From Epiperipatus broadwayi (taxonomy: Eukaryota > Onychophora > Udeonychophora > Euonychophora > Peripatidae), in NCBI GenBank assembly GCA_028023455.1, contig JAQFVV010000056.1, positions 6,101,717-6,165,716 of the forward strand: DNA of 64,000 nt, given 5' to 3'. Below, piece after piece: positions 35,401 to 48,116 of this stretch. A program made the translations under genes and the position numbers. Position 1 is the first letter of the stretch; each line of letters starts with the position of its first letter. Under the pieces are notes generated by a model. It made no database searches, had not been told where the DNA came from, and saw only the letters and a program-made list of their open reading frames with translations.

Positions 35401-36695
35401 ATCTCCATTTTTTTTTTTGTTTTTGAATAAGTTATCATAAGTATATATGAATGTTTTATAATCTCTGTGTTAAATATCCTTTTACTTGTATATTTGCAAC
35501 TTTTGCTTTTTTTATATCATCATAAATTGATCACACACCAGTCTCAACTCCAGCATATAGTCCTTTCCAGAATAACTTGATATACCTCTGTCTTTCATTT
35601 ATATTATATAAATGAGGGGAAACCCCAAAATAACTGGAATCATTACCTGATTTGCATGCCTGTTGTAGTATATACTTTTGCTATTACATACTTCTTGCAG
35701 GAACCCTTCTGCCTCAATCTTCCAAATGCACATCACTATGTTAAATCATGAAGCCAGGAGAGGACACTTTTTGTAAAGTGTGTTTTGCATATTTGTTAAT
35801 TTTTCTATAATGGCTGAAATGTTCAAACAATGTGAAATACTATTTTTGTTTACACAAAATGGCAAATAAAAAAGGTTTTATTCATTGAAACAGATTATAA
35901 GCAATCTCATCTTGTAAAATCACAAGATAAGTCCAAAGTCAAAACAACTCTGATTTTTTTTTTTTTTTACACATACAACATTTTTCTCTTAAATTTAGTT
36001 TGTAATGGTCAGGCATATTATCTGCAAGCTCTGAAACATTTATGTGATGTTGTAAAATATAAGTATTCCAATTTATGGGGAAAAACCAATGTGAGCTCTA
36101 TCCCAACAAAGTGTCATCTCTCAAAGTCTTGAGTGTGAAACACTTTTTAATTAAATTCAGTTTAATCCAGCTTATCTATTAGCCATATTCACTGGATTTT
36201 GCTTTGTGCAATTTTTTTTTAATATCTCAAATGAAAAAATGTGTCAATTTTTTTTATTATTTTGCAGACAGAACTGGGAGGGGGGGGTGACAGTGTTATA
36301 AAATGCACCACTTTCTGTTTCCAGAATACTTTGAAAAGTGACAAACAGGTTTAGATCATTGCAATGCATTAAATAGACTATACATTTTAAAGCAATTCAA
36401 TTGGCAACATCTAAAAATTAATATATAATTTTTTATTACAAAATTCCAGTGATTTTTGAGTCTCCTCTCATATATATTGGCATTTATATTATTTTGCACA
36501 TCCTACTGCTGTAAAATATTTCTCAATTCAAATATTATTTATATTTACTAATTTGTAATACATTATTATATGCTAGACTTTTTCATGCTTTAATTACATT
36601 TAAGTATAAGAAAGGGGATGTTCAAGTCAGAAACACATTGGTAGTGTCAATTATGAAATGGTAAATATTTTGACATGTTTTAAACTTAGATGCTC

Positions 36696-36698
<3 letters not shown>
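35401..36698. other. AT-rich stretch upstream of the gag relic
   Basis: No ORF. It includes a G9 run near 36280. The segment at 35620-35960 is less AT-rich and may be transposon-derived, but no family could be named. Confidence 0.4.
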
Positions 36699-36737
<39 letters not shown>

Positions 36738-36741
36738 TCTT

Positions 36742-36782
<41 letters not shown>
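36699..36782. repeat. Two (TA)n tracts
   Basis: TA tracts at 36699-36734 and 36745-36782 separated by GTATCTTGGC. Confidence 0.97.
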
Positions 36783-36787
<5 letters not shown>

Positions 36788-37782
36788 AAAGTTTATCTTG
36801 GCAACAGCATGACATTTTTTATTGTTATTGATATTGGGATTGTCTAAGAGTTGACTGATTTTTAGTCATTATATATATATATAGTACCCTTTTGATTAGG
36901 TAAGGATGGATTATTTCTATCAATTTACTGGAAAATTTTAAATTTCAAAGTTAAGTAAGGGAAAGGTGTATGTTATGTGTTGATGATCTTTTAATGATCT
37001 AGTTAGAGTAAGTAAAAAATAATTGCTGTATAATATTGTGTTAGTATTTGAAAGAAAACAGTTAAATAAAAATCATTATAAGATTGTATGGTTGGAAAAG
37101 CTGGCCATAGTAAATACTGATTTAATAAGGCTTATAAATAAATGATTAAAGTAAATTTTAAAAGTAGTAATTTGAAGTTAAATGAATAGACTATTTAATA
37201 ATAATATATTTAAAACATCATTTAATTAAAAGTAATAATGTGGGACAAGTGCATATTTGATGTTATAATATTGAAATAATTGTTTTAAATTTTGCTATAA
37301 TATTATTTAGGTAATATTTTGTAAATTAAATTATTTAATTTATTTTTGGTTAAATTATTAGCGTCTCATGTATTTTTGTAAATCACGTGATGTGTGGATC
37401 TTCACACGAGCGCTTACAAAGTTTTTTTTTAATAAAGTAAAACTATTTTAAAATTCTAATATAAGTTTTAAAAATATTAGATTTGTCTATTCAAGGATAA
37501 AATAATATTATCTGTTATAAATATTAAATTAGGTCTTGAAAATGAATGTAATAAGTAAAAGTAGATTTTTATTTTGCTTTAAAAATAATTACGTTTTAAA
37601 AAAAGACTAAAAGTAATAATAAATATTATGATATGATTTTAAAAGTTATTTTGAAGATTTTAATTGATTTTAATAAAGTATAAAAATTAACTGGTAATTA
37701 AATAATGTAATATTTTTGTAAAAATTTGATGAGTCATCATTTATTTTTTAATTTTATTACAGCGTTTCTGTAATAAGTTGGT

Positions 37783-37865
37783 AAGGCATTGTTTTAATTA
37801 GCCAGTCACATCTGTAGATTTTGGAGGTATAAAACAGGTGGGCAGGGATTTCCAGGTCAGTATTA
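37783..37865 (+). promoter_or_regulatory. TATA-initiator core promoter candidate in repeat B
   Basis: CCAGTCAC (CCAAT-like), then GAGGTATAAAAC with the TATA box at 37828-37835, then GGTCAGTAT with an arthropod-type initiator TCAGT whose A is at 37859, 31 bases downstream of the first T of the TATA box. The spacing is textbook for RNA polymerase II. The TATA box and upstream motif are conserved in copy A. Confidence 0.5.
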
Positions 37866-40800
37866 TACTGTTATACCATCATTATTGTTACCACAACTTC
37901 GGTCAATTAATTGTTAAAATAGTAGTCAATTTTATTTGTTTTAAAATTCTAAAAGTACAGTAATTTATTATTATAAGATCATGATATGGAAATGTGTGGC
38001 TAAACATTAAATAATTCCTTACTTGCTGATCTATTTCATCTAATTTAACATCAACTTAAACATGGAGGAGTCATCACTGAACTTAAGTTTATGGAGGAAA
38101 ATATCGAATTATTATTATTTTACTAGGCACATAATTTTGCCTATGTTGAGCAATCGTGCTAATTTAATAGGAAATTTAATAGACAGAACTTCACGGAAAA
38201 GATTCAGAAAAGCGCGTCATAGATGGAAAGAAAAAAATATGAAATTTTTATTCTGAAACTATTTTAAAGTAGAATAGTTTTTTTTTAAAAAAAACTATTA
38301 AAGTAAGAATAACAATTATTTAAGACGCTGAAATATTTCTTTATAAATAAATATTGGAATTGATTTTTGAAAGTATAATTTTTTAAGAGAAATTAAAAAA
38401 TGAAGATTATTGGTAAAATAATTTATATTACATTGGAAAAATCTTCAAAATAGTTGTTGTATGCTGGACATACAGAATATATTTGGTAAAGTATTTATAA
38501 AGATATCTAAAATTATAATAATACATACTAAATGGATGCCGTGTTGTACCCAGGAACATTGACCTGTAGGAAATTTAACTGGAAGCAATAAAGTTTTTAG
38601 AAGATATATGTCGTAATAGAGGATTAAAAAATGCATTTAATAATTACTGTTGGAAATAAAAGAAGAATCTGAACTATTTGTATTGCAATAGGAATATTTT
38701 ACAAGTCGACTTACTTTGGTTTATTTTCTTTATTTTTAAAAATCGTCGGACATGTCGTGAGAGAAGAATTATTGGAGCATGCATAGTTTTTTTTTTTTTT
38801 TTTTGGCATTAAAGGAAGATGTTTTTTGTCAACAAATGCTGCAGGATGAGAAGGACATTTTCCATAAAGAACTTTGTCAGAGTTTTTTTTGTAAATATGA
38901 ACTTTAAATCTTATTTTTACTAATGTTATCATAATACTTAGAAAATAGAAAAGGGTAGAAACATAAAAACATTAAATTATTTACTAACCTAGTGATTAGT
39001 TATTATAAAAAAAAATCTTTAATAATTTTTAAAAAAAGTTTAATATTTTAAAGTATGATGATGTGGAATGAGTGATATTTAAATAATATTTTTATTTAGT
39101 TCGTGATCCAGAAATATTAATGCAATAATCGACAAGGAATACATATTGTTGATGGTAATAATTATAAAAGTATTGATCATTTTATTATGTATTTTATTAT
39201 TGTATATTTTCGTGTGGATGTATGTAGTGAGTATGGAAAACACAATGCATACACATAGCTTCTAATTTGTTTGTTCATGTTAAAAATATGCATACTTTTA
39301 ATAATATTATAAGTACATATTAATATAAGGAAAATATAAGTATATGATTCCATTATAACTGAATTTAAGGTTTATTTTAAGTGATCAAAATAATAAACTG
39401 GGATTTCGATACTGATTGTTTGTATTTATGATTAAAATTACTAAGGGATAAAATAATCTTTTCTTATTGATTGGTTAGATGGTTATTTCAAACATGAATT
39501 TATTTATGATTATAAGAATGTAGGAATAGACTTAACGATGTAAGCTTGGTATTAAGTTAAATAGGACCAAGATAATATTTTAGGTAGGATTTGTTTATAT
39601 CGGAATAAGTATAGACGATAGTTATTATTGTGCAAGTATAGATAACTTAGCCCTATAACTTGTATTTGTTCATGGTAGTGTTATCTTCTGTATGTTGAAG
39701 TTGTAATATTCCATAGAACTGAATAAATAACTTGGACATTATGTTTATTAGTAGAGGTGATGAACTAAAATAGTCATACCTTATTTATGATACACTGTGA
39801 CCATGATGGTTATTTAATAGAAGTGCTATTAAATTAAAATCTAATTTATTCCATATACCTACTTGTGTATTTACTATCGATATTGCTTGGATTGCATCGT
39901 GAAAGATAGTATTTTAAAATATGAAGTGATGAATAAGTTTAAAATGCAGAATTGTTATTAAAGAAGATAAGATGGGTTATATTGTTTAAAAGTAAAGACA
40001 TGAGTAAGGGTAAAGAGTACAAGATTATAACTTGTTAATACGGAATCATAAACTTTTTTATGTTTGGGACTCATTATTATTTATTACGAATAAATAAATG
40101 ATGAATAAAGTTTGTTTCTAAAGATATTATTTAGTCATTAAGTTTTAACAAATTCAATTTTAATGCATATTTTTACAATTAAAAGAGATATAACTAAATC
40201 ACATTTGAAGAATATAAGTGATCAGGATTTTATATTATTATTGTTCTATAATAGTAACACATCAATGCTTACATTTTATTTGACATCATATTGAGGAGTA
40301 ATAAGCCTTTAGATTATTGGATATATTATTAATTAAGATTATTTACACTATGAGTAAGTTAAGAATAATTATAAAATATGGTAAATAGTAAAAGATAAAT
40401 GCAAAGTGAATTAATAATTTAAATAATACTTTTGGCAATGTAATCATTTAAAGAAATTTAATAGAGACCATAAAGATATTATGGTAATATTTTAATAATA
40501 AGAATTTTATAAAGCAATTTTTTTTTGTATTTAATATTTTATTTTATTTAATATATGGGACTAAAGCAAGGTTCCTTCATATTGTATATACTGTATATAA
40601 TTCATTGTTAAAGTTTATTAATAAATTTGTTAAGTTTTGTTATAAATCTTGGTGTCAACTCAATTTTTTCACATCACAATTACATAATCACAGATAATTA
40701 GAATTAAGACATAGTGCTTGTACAACATAAATAAACTTATTATTTAAGAGTTATAATGTTTTATTGATATGATTTTATTTAAGAAATTGCATTTATTATA

Positions 40801-41025
40801 TCATTATGATGGTCATAGAATAACCACAGAATATTTACACTGAATTATATTAGTAATGATTGCCACATATTCTCAGATTATAATCTCATACCATATATGT
40901 TTATTTAAGATGCCAGATGGATAATAGAAGATTATATTACATTATTATTATGTGATATACATAAGTAGTATTACAAGTAGAAAAGATATGATTAAATTAG
41001 CATTTATTTTTTATAGTGTCTGTAT

Positions 41026-41147
41026 ACAATTGTAATCACATTCATATCGGCTTTTTCAAACCAAATTGTGCAAACACTTTTTGCGAGTGTTAAATAATAA
41101 ATGAATACCCTCTGACCCATACAAGATATAGAATTTATGCAGCAATT
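41026..41147 (-). repeat. Inverted fragment of the 339-bp satellite
   Basis: The reverse complement of satellite positions ~200-330 aligns here. Shared strings are ATACAATTGTA, CTAATTGTGCA (here CAAATTGTGCA), GCGAGTGTTAAATAATAAATGAATAC with no gaps, and ACAAGATATAG.ATTTATGCAG. Identity is roughly 80% by eye. It sits inside long repeat B and is absent from the corresponding place in copy A. Confidence 0.85.
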
Positions 41148-41718
41148 ATAGATTGAAGATTAATATATTATTTTATTAGCATTGGTATTAGTTAGATGTA
41201 GTTAGGAATGATATTAAATCCCTTATCATACTTAAATACAGAAGTTATAATTATTTAGAATTATTTTAAAAGAACCTGAGATAACTTTGAGCTAAATAAT
41301 TTTGATAGAGATATTCAGATTAATTTATTAAGAGTCATTTACTTACTTAATTTTATTAAAAATGTAGGAGTACTATAGATTTATTGTTTAAGCAATAAGA
41401 TTAAGGATAGTATTCTTATGCCATTGAGGTGATATCCTGTGGGATATTGGCTCAACGTATTCGTTTTACCACTTGTAAATTCACTTCATAGTCTCATGAT
41501 TTTTATTAGATATTTATTTATTTAATTTAAGAAACAAAACCCTATTATTATTTATTAGTTAAAGCTAGTTTAATGATTGATAGTATTAAAGAGTTTATTA
41601 TTATTGATTGAATATATTTAAAAGTGAACATAGTTATTTATTTGAGCTAGACTAATTTATCATTATTATATATTTCCTGGAAGTGAGGGTACTCCTAACA
41701 TTATTTTATTTGCTTTGG

Positions 41719-42742
41719 TTTCAATCAGACAAATCTCATCAACAGAAAAATTTTACTGAGAATACTAATGAAATAATGATCATCATCACTGCCAATTATT
41801 ACCGTGATACCCCAGCATATTCCCCTATGATTTGCATGTTATTTCAGGGTTGTTGGTGATTATAATTAGCATATGGGTAATGATGTTATAAAGTTTTAAC
41901 AGTTATAAACAAACAAATGTAATTCAACAGTTAATATATTTCAGTTTTAAGTTTACACTAGCAATTCCAATTGCAGATATAAAATATAACATATTACAAC
42001 AGTTAATATATTTGCAGCTTTTAAGTACAGACCTTTTTAATATAATAATGTGAATATCTTACCAGTCAAAATATCTAAAGTCCTAAATTATAGGTTTTCA
42101 TATGTCATTTTATTTTTTTTGTAATTATGGTCTTCATAAATTAACATGAAGAATATATTTCTTTCTTCACATTCTGAAGACTTGAATTGTAATTACAGTA
42201 CCACAGTGACATATAGCATATATAGTACTAATAAGTATTTGGAAATTTAATGGCATAGTACATTTTCTTTTCTTTATTGGCATCTTAAAAGATATAATGA
42301 TTTAGTTTCCATATGCTTCAATGTTATTTAATGGATTAGACTGCATACTCAACATTTTCTGGCTGATATGCTTTTGCTTACTCTCACATGATAAATAATC
42401 CACTACTATAGGAAAACATTATCATCACTTCTACAGACAAAGCAATTTTTATTAGCAGAAAATTCTTTTCTTCTGCACTGCTTATTTCAATATGTACAGC
42501 TTGTAATCTGAATCAAAATAGCACTCTAATGGAAATCATTAATGAAACAAACTCACACCAAAATAAATGACTACATAGTTTGCCCTTTGCAATAAATATT
42601 GTCAAATGTATATATCAACTTTTTAATCAGTTTATTCCAATGGCACATAATAAAGTAGTTTATATACTTTTTTTTTTGCTCTTTTTATTTTTATGCAGTG
42701 TTTCACCCTGACTAATGTGGGCTGCACTCAGGTTGATATGGT
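41719..42742. repeat. Dispersed ~1.02-kb repeat, copy B'
   Basis: Homologue of 31831-32875 in the same orientation. It starts ~20 bp after the end of repeat B and is cut at GTTGATATGG by a short (TA)n tract. Many short indels relative to A'; no conserved ORF. Confidence 0.75.
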
Positions 42743-42810
42743 TATAATATATATATATATAAATGAAAATATTCTCATGAATATAGCTAGCTGAAAATTA
42801 AATAGAAAAT

Positions 42811-42947
42811 ATTCAAATCACTCTTCCAAACATTATGATATTTCAAAAACAACTTCTGTGAATAAATATAAAATCTGGTTGAAGTTCAGACTTTATATTT
42901 ATTCACAGTCAACATTGTTGAAATATCATAAACTTTGCAAAGGTGAT

Positions 42948-42953
<6 letters not shown>
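42811..42953. mobile_element. Fold-back (MITE-like) element at the edge of a (TA)n tract
   Basis: Inverted repeat with ~66-bp arms: left from ATTCAAATCAC (42811), right ending GTGATTTGAAT (42953), with a loop of about 10 bases near 42882. The arms contain ATGATATTTCAA and TCTGTGAATAAATATAAA with mirror copies. The right end runs straight into the (TA)n array, consistent with insertion at TA. Confidence 0.8.

Positions 42954-43041
<88 letters not shown>
42953..43041. repeat. (TA)n microsatellite, ~44 units
   Basis: Uninterrupted TA tract directly abutting the fold-back element. The Ile/Tyr run of the frame at 42858-43064 is an artefact. Confidence 0.98.
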
Positions 43042-43043
<2 letters not shown>

Positions 43044-44949
43044 AACTGGATACTATCTGCTTAAAAAGTCTGATTACAGCTTTTACAGTTATTTTAAAGA
43101 CTTAATATTTATTCTGTGACAAACTAAAGGTATATTCATACACACATACACTTATTTATTTTATTTTCTGTAATTTGTTTTGTTTTAAAATCTGTTTTAA
43201 GTTAATCTTGTAAAAACTTTAAAGGGAAAAACTAGCATTTTGTTTCATCTTTTGGGAGAGTTTTTTTTTTTTTTTTTAAGTTTTTTTTTTTAATCAAAAG
43301 TTGACTGCATTCTTGTTGCTTAATTATAAATCTATTTTAATTTATCTAAAAGGAGCAGAGATTTAATTAATTAATATATTTTTTTTGTTAATAAATTAAG
43401 TTCTGGTCAGAATTATTAATTAAGATCGAGTGTGAGATAGAGATTTGCCCTGAGCTAATACTTATAATTAAAAAAAGATTACATGGGAGATAAAAGTGGC
43501 ATATAAGTAAACCTGAGTTTAGGACAGATTATTGGGATTATTATTGGTATTAGGACTCTGGATATCCTAGGTCTTGACCTAGATTATTCTTGGAGTAAGC
43601 ATGCAGCTCATTTTGTTGGCTGATTTGTAATTATTTTATATTAGCTTATGGAGATTCCCATTTAATTGACAGGTTTGCCACAGATTTCAATACATTGCTG
43701 TTCACTTCCATGACCCATTGTAGAAGACTTTACTCATCTATCTGTCAAAGAATCTTTTGACATTAGTTTGATTGTGTTTGCTTTACCAGATGACCAAGTT
43801 CTATGCTATGTGTAGTCAAATCTCAGGAATGCACTGCTAAACCCACTCTAAGACGGATCCTGATCTCCTAGCTGTTCTTGCCAATTATGACATAAAAGCC
43901 TAAACTAAGACTGATTCCTTTGCATGCCTCCACACTTGCCGCCATTTAAAAAAACAAATCATTTGAAGAATTCAATCAATATTACCTGCACCCAAATGAG
44001 TACTCATTGAATTTTCCAACACTGAAGTACTTTCTTTTATATTCTTTAACAGAGCTAATTCTAATCTGTAGTAAACAATCTAAAGTAAACATTTGTATAG
44101 ATTTATCTTATATCATAATCATTTAAGATATTCTTCTATCTATTTGTGTGTGAAATATATTATCTTCTAGTTAATGCTAAATTTCATAATTTTAAATTCT
44201 TTTATTATGTGTGGAACCTGTATTGAGAATTTCTTTTATTAACTATTTAGATGTCCATTTCTGTAATTCACATTTTTGATAAAAGCTTGGCAAATAATAA
44301 TTTTCCTATTACTTAACGGTCTCCTTTTGAAACACTTTTGATTCATTCATAGTAGACTAGTTAACCACCATCATTTGGCTGATTTCTCGATTGGATAGTC
44401 CTGGTTTTACTGAAAACAGGGATTTTGATTTCTTTTTAAAATTATGTATGCCATAATATCTTCTCCTTTATATTTGCCCTTCTTGTAAATGTTTCAACAT
44501 GGGTAATTTTAAATGTAATTATCCATGAGCTGTCCCGCAGACAAATGATGCCTCTAGTTTCAAAGTATTAGAGTGTGCTCGTCTGTGCTGATTCGTTGAT
44601 TCTTTACAAGACAATTTTTTTTTTGTATTTTAGAAAAGCTTTTGTAACAAATAAATTGTAATTTATTTATTTTCTTCTTGTGAATCATCAGCTGAAGTAA
44701 ATTTATTTCTCCCTTCAAGAAATTCTATGAAAAGATTAGTGTATCTGCCAGGACATTTATTATTTTCTTTTTCTCTCATACATGCTGCACTAGAAATTTA
44801 TGTCAAACTTTCATACTTTTGTTTGTGATTTTAATAGACTATAAACTTAATAAATTTTAAAATTATTTTAGTTAATGTTTCTCCTAGCTTTATTTTCTCA
44901 ATTGTCTGAACAATATTAATGAGCTCTTGCATTCCCTGGATCTGGTCAG
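43042..44949. other. Stretch without recognised gene
   Basis: Somewhat less AT-rich at 43440-44000 and 44500-44620, without a supported ORF or family match. Poly-T runs near 43261 and 43283. Confidence 0.45.
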
Positions 44950-46500
44950 TGCAAATCATCATCATCATTAACTTTTGATCATGGTAAACAAATTTTCCAT
45001 GTGATGTGATGTGATGTATTTGGCTTCTCCTTAAATGAAGTCAAGAATATCTCAGCAATTATGCCCAGATAAACCTGTTAGCCACTTTATTTTCCATTCC
45101 TCACTCTTAAGTCTTCCCATATTCTGCCCCATCCCATTTCCACAACATAATCTTTGTCAACTCTATAGCCTTTATATCTAAATCCCCCTTATCTCTTCGC
45201 AAACCCAACATAAAAACTAATAACTAACTTTCTGTATAGTCATTTTGTTCATGTCTATTCTCCCATAACTTCATTATCTGTACCCTTTCTGCTTTCAAGC
45301 ATTTACATTCAATCAACATATGCCTAATATTTTCTATACCTTCCTTACACAATTTGCACACTAAATCATCCATAGTTTTCCATTTACATGTATATTCTCT
45401 TGTTGCTAAGGATCCCGTTCGAGCCTTAAATAATAAAATACTTTCCTTACTATTATCATAAATTAACTCGCATCCAATATTCCATTTACTTCTATATATA
45501 TTTAAACTCTTCTTACCCTCCATACTAGTTCTCCATCTCTCCAACTCCCTATTTTTTATTAATGCTTCTATTCTTCTATCCCATTCCTTACCACTATAAC
45601 ACTCAACAACCCTCCAAACACAATCATCCCACCTTTTATATAAGTATACTGATATAAATTCTTTATCCAAATCTTTCGCATAGCGCATTATATTTCTCAT
45701 CCATCTTGTTACCTGCCCTTTACTCATAACCCAATTGAACACTATTTTTGCTATTCTTTTACTATCCATAAACTGCAACCTACCAAACATTTTCATTTTA
45801 CTTTTTGCATCTCTCATATAAAAACTTGACCATCCCATTTCTCCTTGAATTGCCTCCTTTGCTGTCCACATCTCTGCATCTAATGCATGTCTTTCTACTT
45901 CCCTTTGTACTTTCTCTAAATAATCTAAAACCCTTTTACTAACACATAATGCATCATTAAAATATGTTAACCCTGCTACTGCAACTCCCTTCCATACTAT
46001 TCTAGCTACATCATATTTATTATATGAAAATACTGTTAGTTTCTTTACCAAACCCTTTCTTTTCTTTGCTTCATCTACCAATTTTTTCTCCCATTCATCC
46101 AAGCAATTTTCCTGATTACATAAGATGATTCCCAAATACCTATATCTATCCACCACACTTAACTTTATATCCCTCAATAAAAATTCTACATCTCTTTCCC
46201 CAGTATTAACCATCATTATATTTAATTTTTCTTCACTATATTTAATCCCCATCTCATTACCCACCCTTTGCACATGTCCTCAACATAATTTCCATATCTT
46301 CTCTTCTTTCTGCACACAAGAAGATATCATCTGCAAAAAAAAGACCCGGCAAAATATATACTCCCTTGTCACCTATTAATGATATCTCTACCCCTCTTCC
46401 TAGTCTTTCTATTGCGTTCTCCATTTCACTCAAAAACAACAAAAACAAAATAGGTGACATACACAGTGATCTTGTGGTGCCCTCTGTGATCAAAAAAATA
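44950..46500 (-). mobile_element. 5'-truncated non-LTR retrotransposon (CR1/L2-like)
   Basis: The coding region (46493-45224) is followed by a ~260-bp 3' UTR ending in a short GAT-repeat tail on the minus strand (ATCATCATCAT at 44956-44966 on the plus strand), as in L2-type LINEs. The sequence upstream of 46500 is not coding, so the element lost its endonuclease and most of the RT fingers, typical 5' truncation. No clear target-site duplication was found. Confidence 0.8.
45224..46493 (-). pseudogene. Reverse transcriptase (C-terminal part) of a non-LTR retrotransposon
   Basis: Two overlapping frames form one protein. Frame one (46493-46257) has an S-P-I-L-F-L-L-F motif (RT block 4) and the catalytic F-A-D-D box near residues 53-56. 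A frameshift near 46257-46275 leads into a 349-codon frame (46273-45224) that continues with G-I-K-Y-S-E-E-K, R-Y-R-Y-L-G-I, G-V-A-V-A-G-L-T-Y and G-E-M-G-W-S-S-F. It ends with a C-x2-C-x8-H-x4-C zinc-knuckle-like motif (C-K-L-C...H-M-L-I-E-C) near residue 320. That layout is typical of CR1/L2-like ORF2 C-termini. Only one frameshift in ~420 codons suggests a relatively recent copy, but without its 5' half it cannot be active. Confidence 0.88.
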
Positions 46501-47544
46501 AAGAACCGACTGTTACAATATATACAATACTATTCTATCAATTTTTAATATCTAAAGAAATTAATACATTTTCATTAAATTTACATAAAGACCAATAAAT
46601 TTTCATAGTGGCCATATACTATTTCAGCAACAATTAAAATTTAATAATGATACATACAAAGTAAGAAATGAATTAATATATAAGTTGTCCTATTTATTGT
46701 ATTTGTGCTCTCAAAATCAGCAAGGAAAAATTTTAAATTCATAAATGCAACTAAATAAATTTTATTTATGCCCATCCATATGAAATATATCATGACTCAT
46801 CTCTCAGCCAGCTATTTTTTCATCTTATTTGTCATCAATAAAGAATCCTCAAACACTTATGTGATTGCTATTGTGCTGAAATCATGTTTTCCAATTGTGT
46901 ATTGCTACTGGTCACGTATTAAATAAAAATTTTGTTTCATAAAAATAATGATGATAATAATTCTGTCAAGCTTAAAAAAATTGTCAAGTGCTTCCTTTAT
47001 ATAGTAAATGTAAGCATTTTTAAAAAAGCCTAGAGCAAGTAAAAGTCGTATTTACATTTAAGTATTAAGCATATGTGAATGTGTTATTGTAATAACTTTT
47101 TACAATTAAATATTCTAATTTTGTGTTATGTTTATTGCTAATTTTTACACTGAACTGAGTCAAGGTACTTATTTTAGGTAAACTTAATTCATAAAAAAAA
47201 CATTTATTAGGTAGTTATTTCATTTTAAACAACAATTGTTCAATAAATATGCCATTCATCTAAAATTATTAAAAGTATTAAATTGTTTCTTTATGAGATA
47301 AAGAGAAAATATTTTTATAATTATTCATTCACCTACAATTGAGTGCATATGCATATAAATGTGCTTTCTCATTTTATTGCAATACTATGTATTTGATAAC
47401 TAATTATTCTATTATTTTGTTTTTTTTTGTGTGTGTGCATGTGTATCTTAATAAGGAATAATTTTTTAAAACACACATCATATGTATATTCTCTTATTCT
47501 TCTCCTTCACTTTCTTTGCATATCTTCATATAATCATATATATT
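46501..47544. other. AT-rich stretch without recognised feature
   Basis: No gene or repeat recognised apart from the outer direct repeat CACACATCATATGTATA at 47472-47488, which recurs at 47707-47723. Confidence 0.5.
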
Positions 47545-47707
47545 GCTTATAACACTCTATTCATATACACGTTAATGCAACAAATTTTCTTAAAAACTTC
47601 TTTACTTTCTTACAGTTTCGACTGTCCAGCAGTCAAAACTGTAAGAGAATAAAGAAGTTTTTAAGAAAATTTGTTGCATTAACGTGTATATGAATAGTGT
47701 TATAAGC
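47545..47707. mobile_element. Near-perfect hairpin (fold-back element)
   Basis: Arms of about 74 bases, left 47545-47619 and right 47634-47707, with a ~14-base loop GACTGTCCAGCAGTC. The arms carry CATATACACGTTAATGCAAC / GTTGCATTAACGTGTATATG and match almost base for base (one or two mismatches), so the structure is young or under repair. The string CACACATCATATGTATA occurs both ~57 bp outside the left arm and immediately after the right arm. Confidence 0.9.
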
Positions 47708-48116
47708 ACACATCATATGTATAAATATTAGTAAATTAATTTGCAAATGAGTACATTTTTACTAATGTTTCTTTGGTACTTATGTATAATCCCGTAACTG
47801 GAAGCTTGCCAGTTTTTTTTTTTTTTAATTATGACATTTCAGGTGTTTCAAGTATTTGTTTATGTTTTTTTCTCAAAATTATTTTACTGAGCATGTGTTA
47901 CTTGTTAAGTTTAAAAAATATTAAAAAATCCATTATAAATTCCTGTTACATTAAATTTTTTTAATAAATTTATTATGAATTCCATTCACAAAATTTAATT
48001 ATTATTTTTTATATAAATTATAATGCAGAAATGTTAACACGTTAACATTATTATGATTTTTTTTTTACATTTAGCATAAGATTGTTAGTGAGCATGTTTG
48101 TTATTTTTTATTGTAG

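Larger units (their letters stand above)
37040..41695 (+). repeat. Long non-coding dispersed repeat, copy B (~4.7 kb)
   Basis: Same-orientation, diverged homologue of 21941-26066. It is longer partly because it carries an inverted piece of the 339-bp satellite at 41026-41147 that copy A lacks at the aligned position. The right end GAAGTGAGGGTAC (41685-41697) matches the end of copy A and lies ~20 bp before repeat B'. There is no long ORF; the 64-codon frame at 38062-38256 ends in a basic stretch but is not conserved in copy A. Confidence 0.8.

Noticed and set aside
35620-35960. Possible mariner-type end (GAGGGGAAACCCC and a short ATG frame at about 35813)
   Set aside because: No matching inverted terminus and no transposase motif could be found.
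46125-46379. Plus-strand frames at 46125-46379 and 46366-46548
   Set aside because: They are antisense to the reverse transcriptase ORF.
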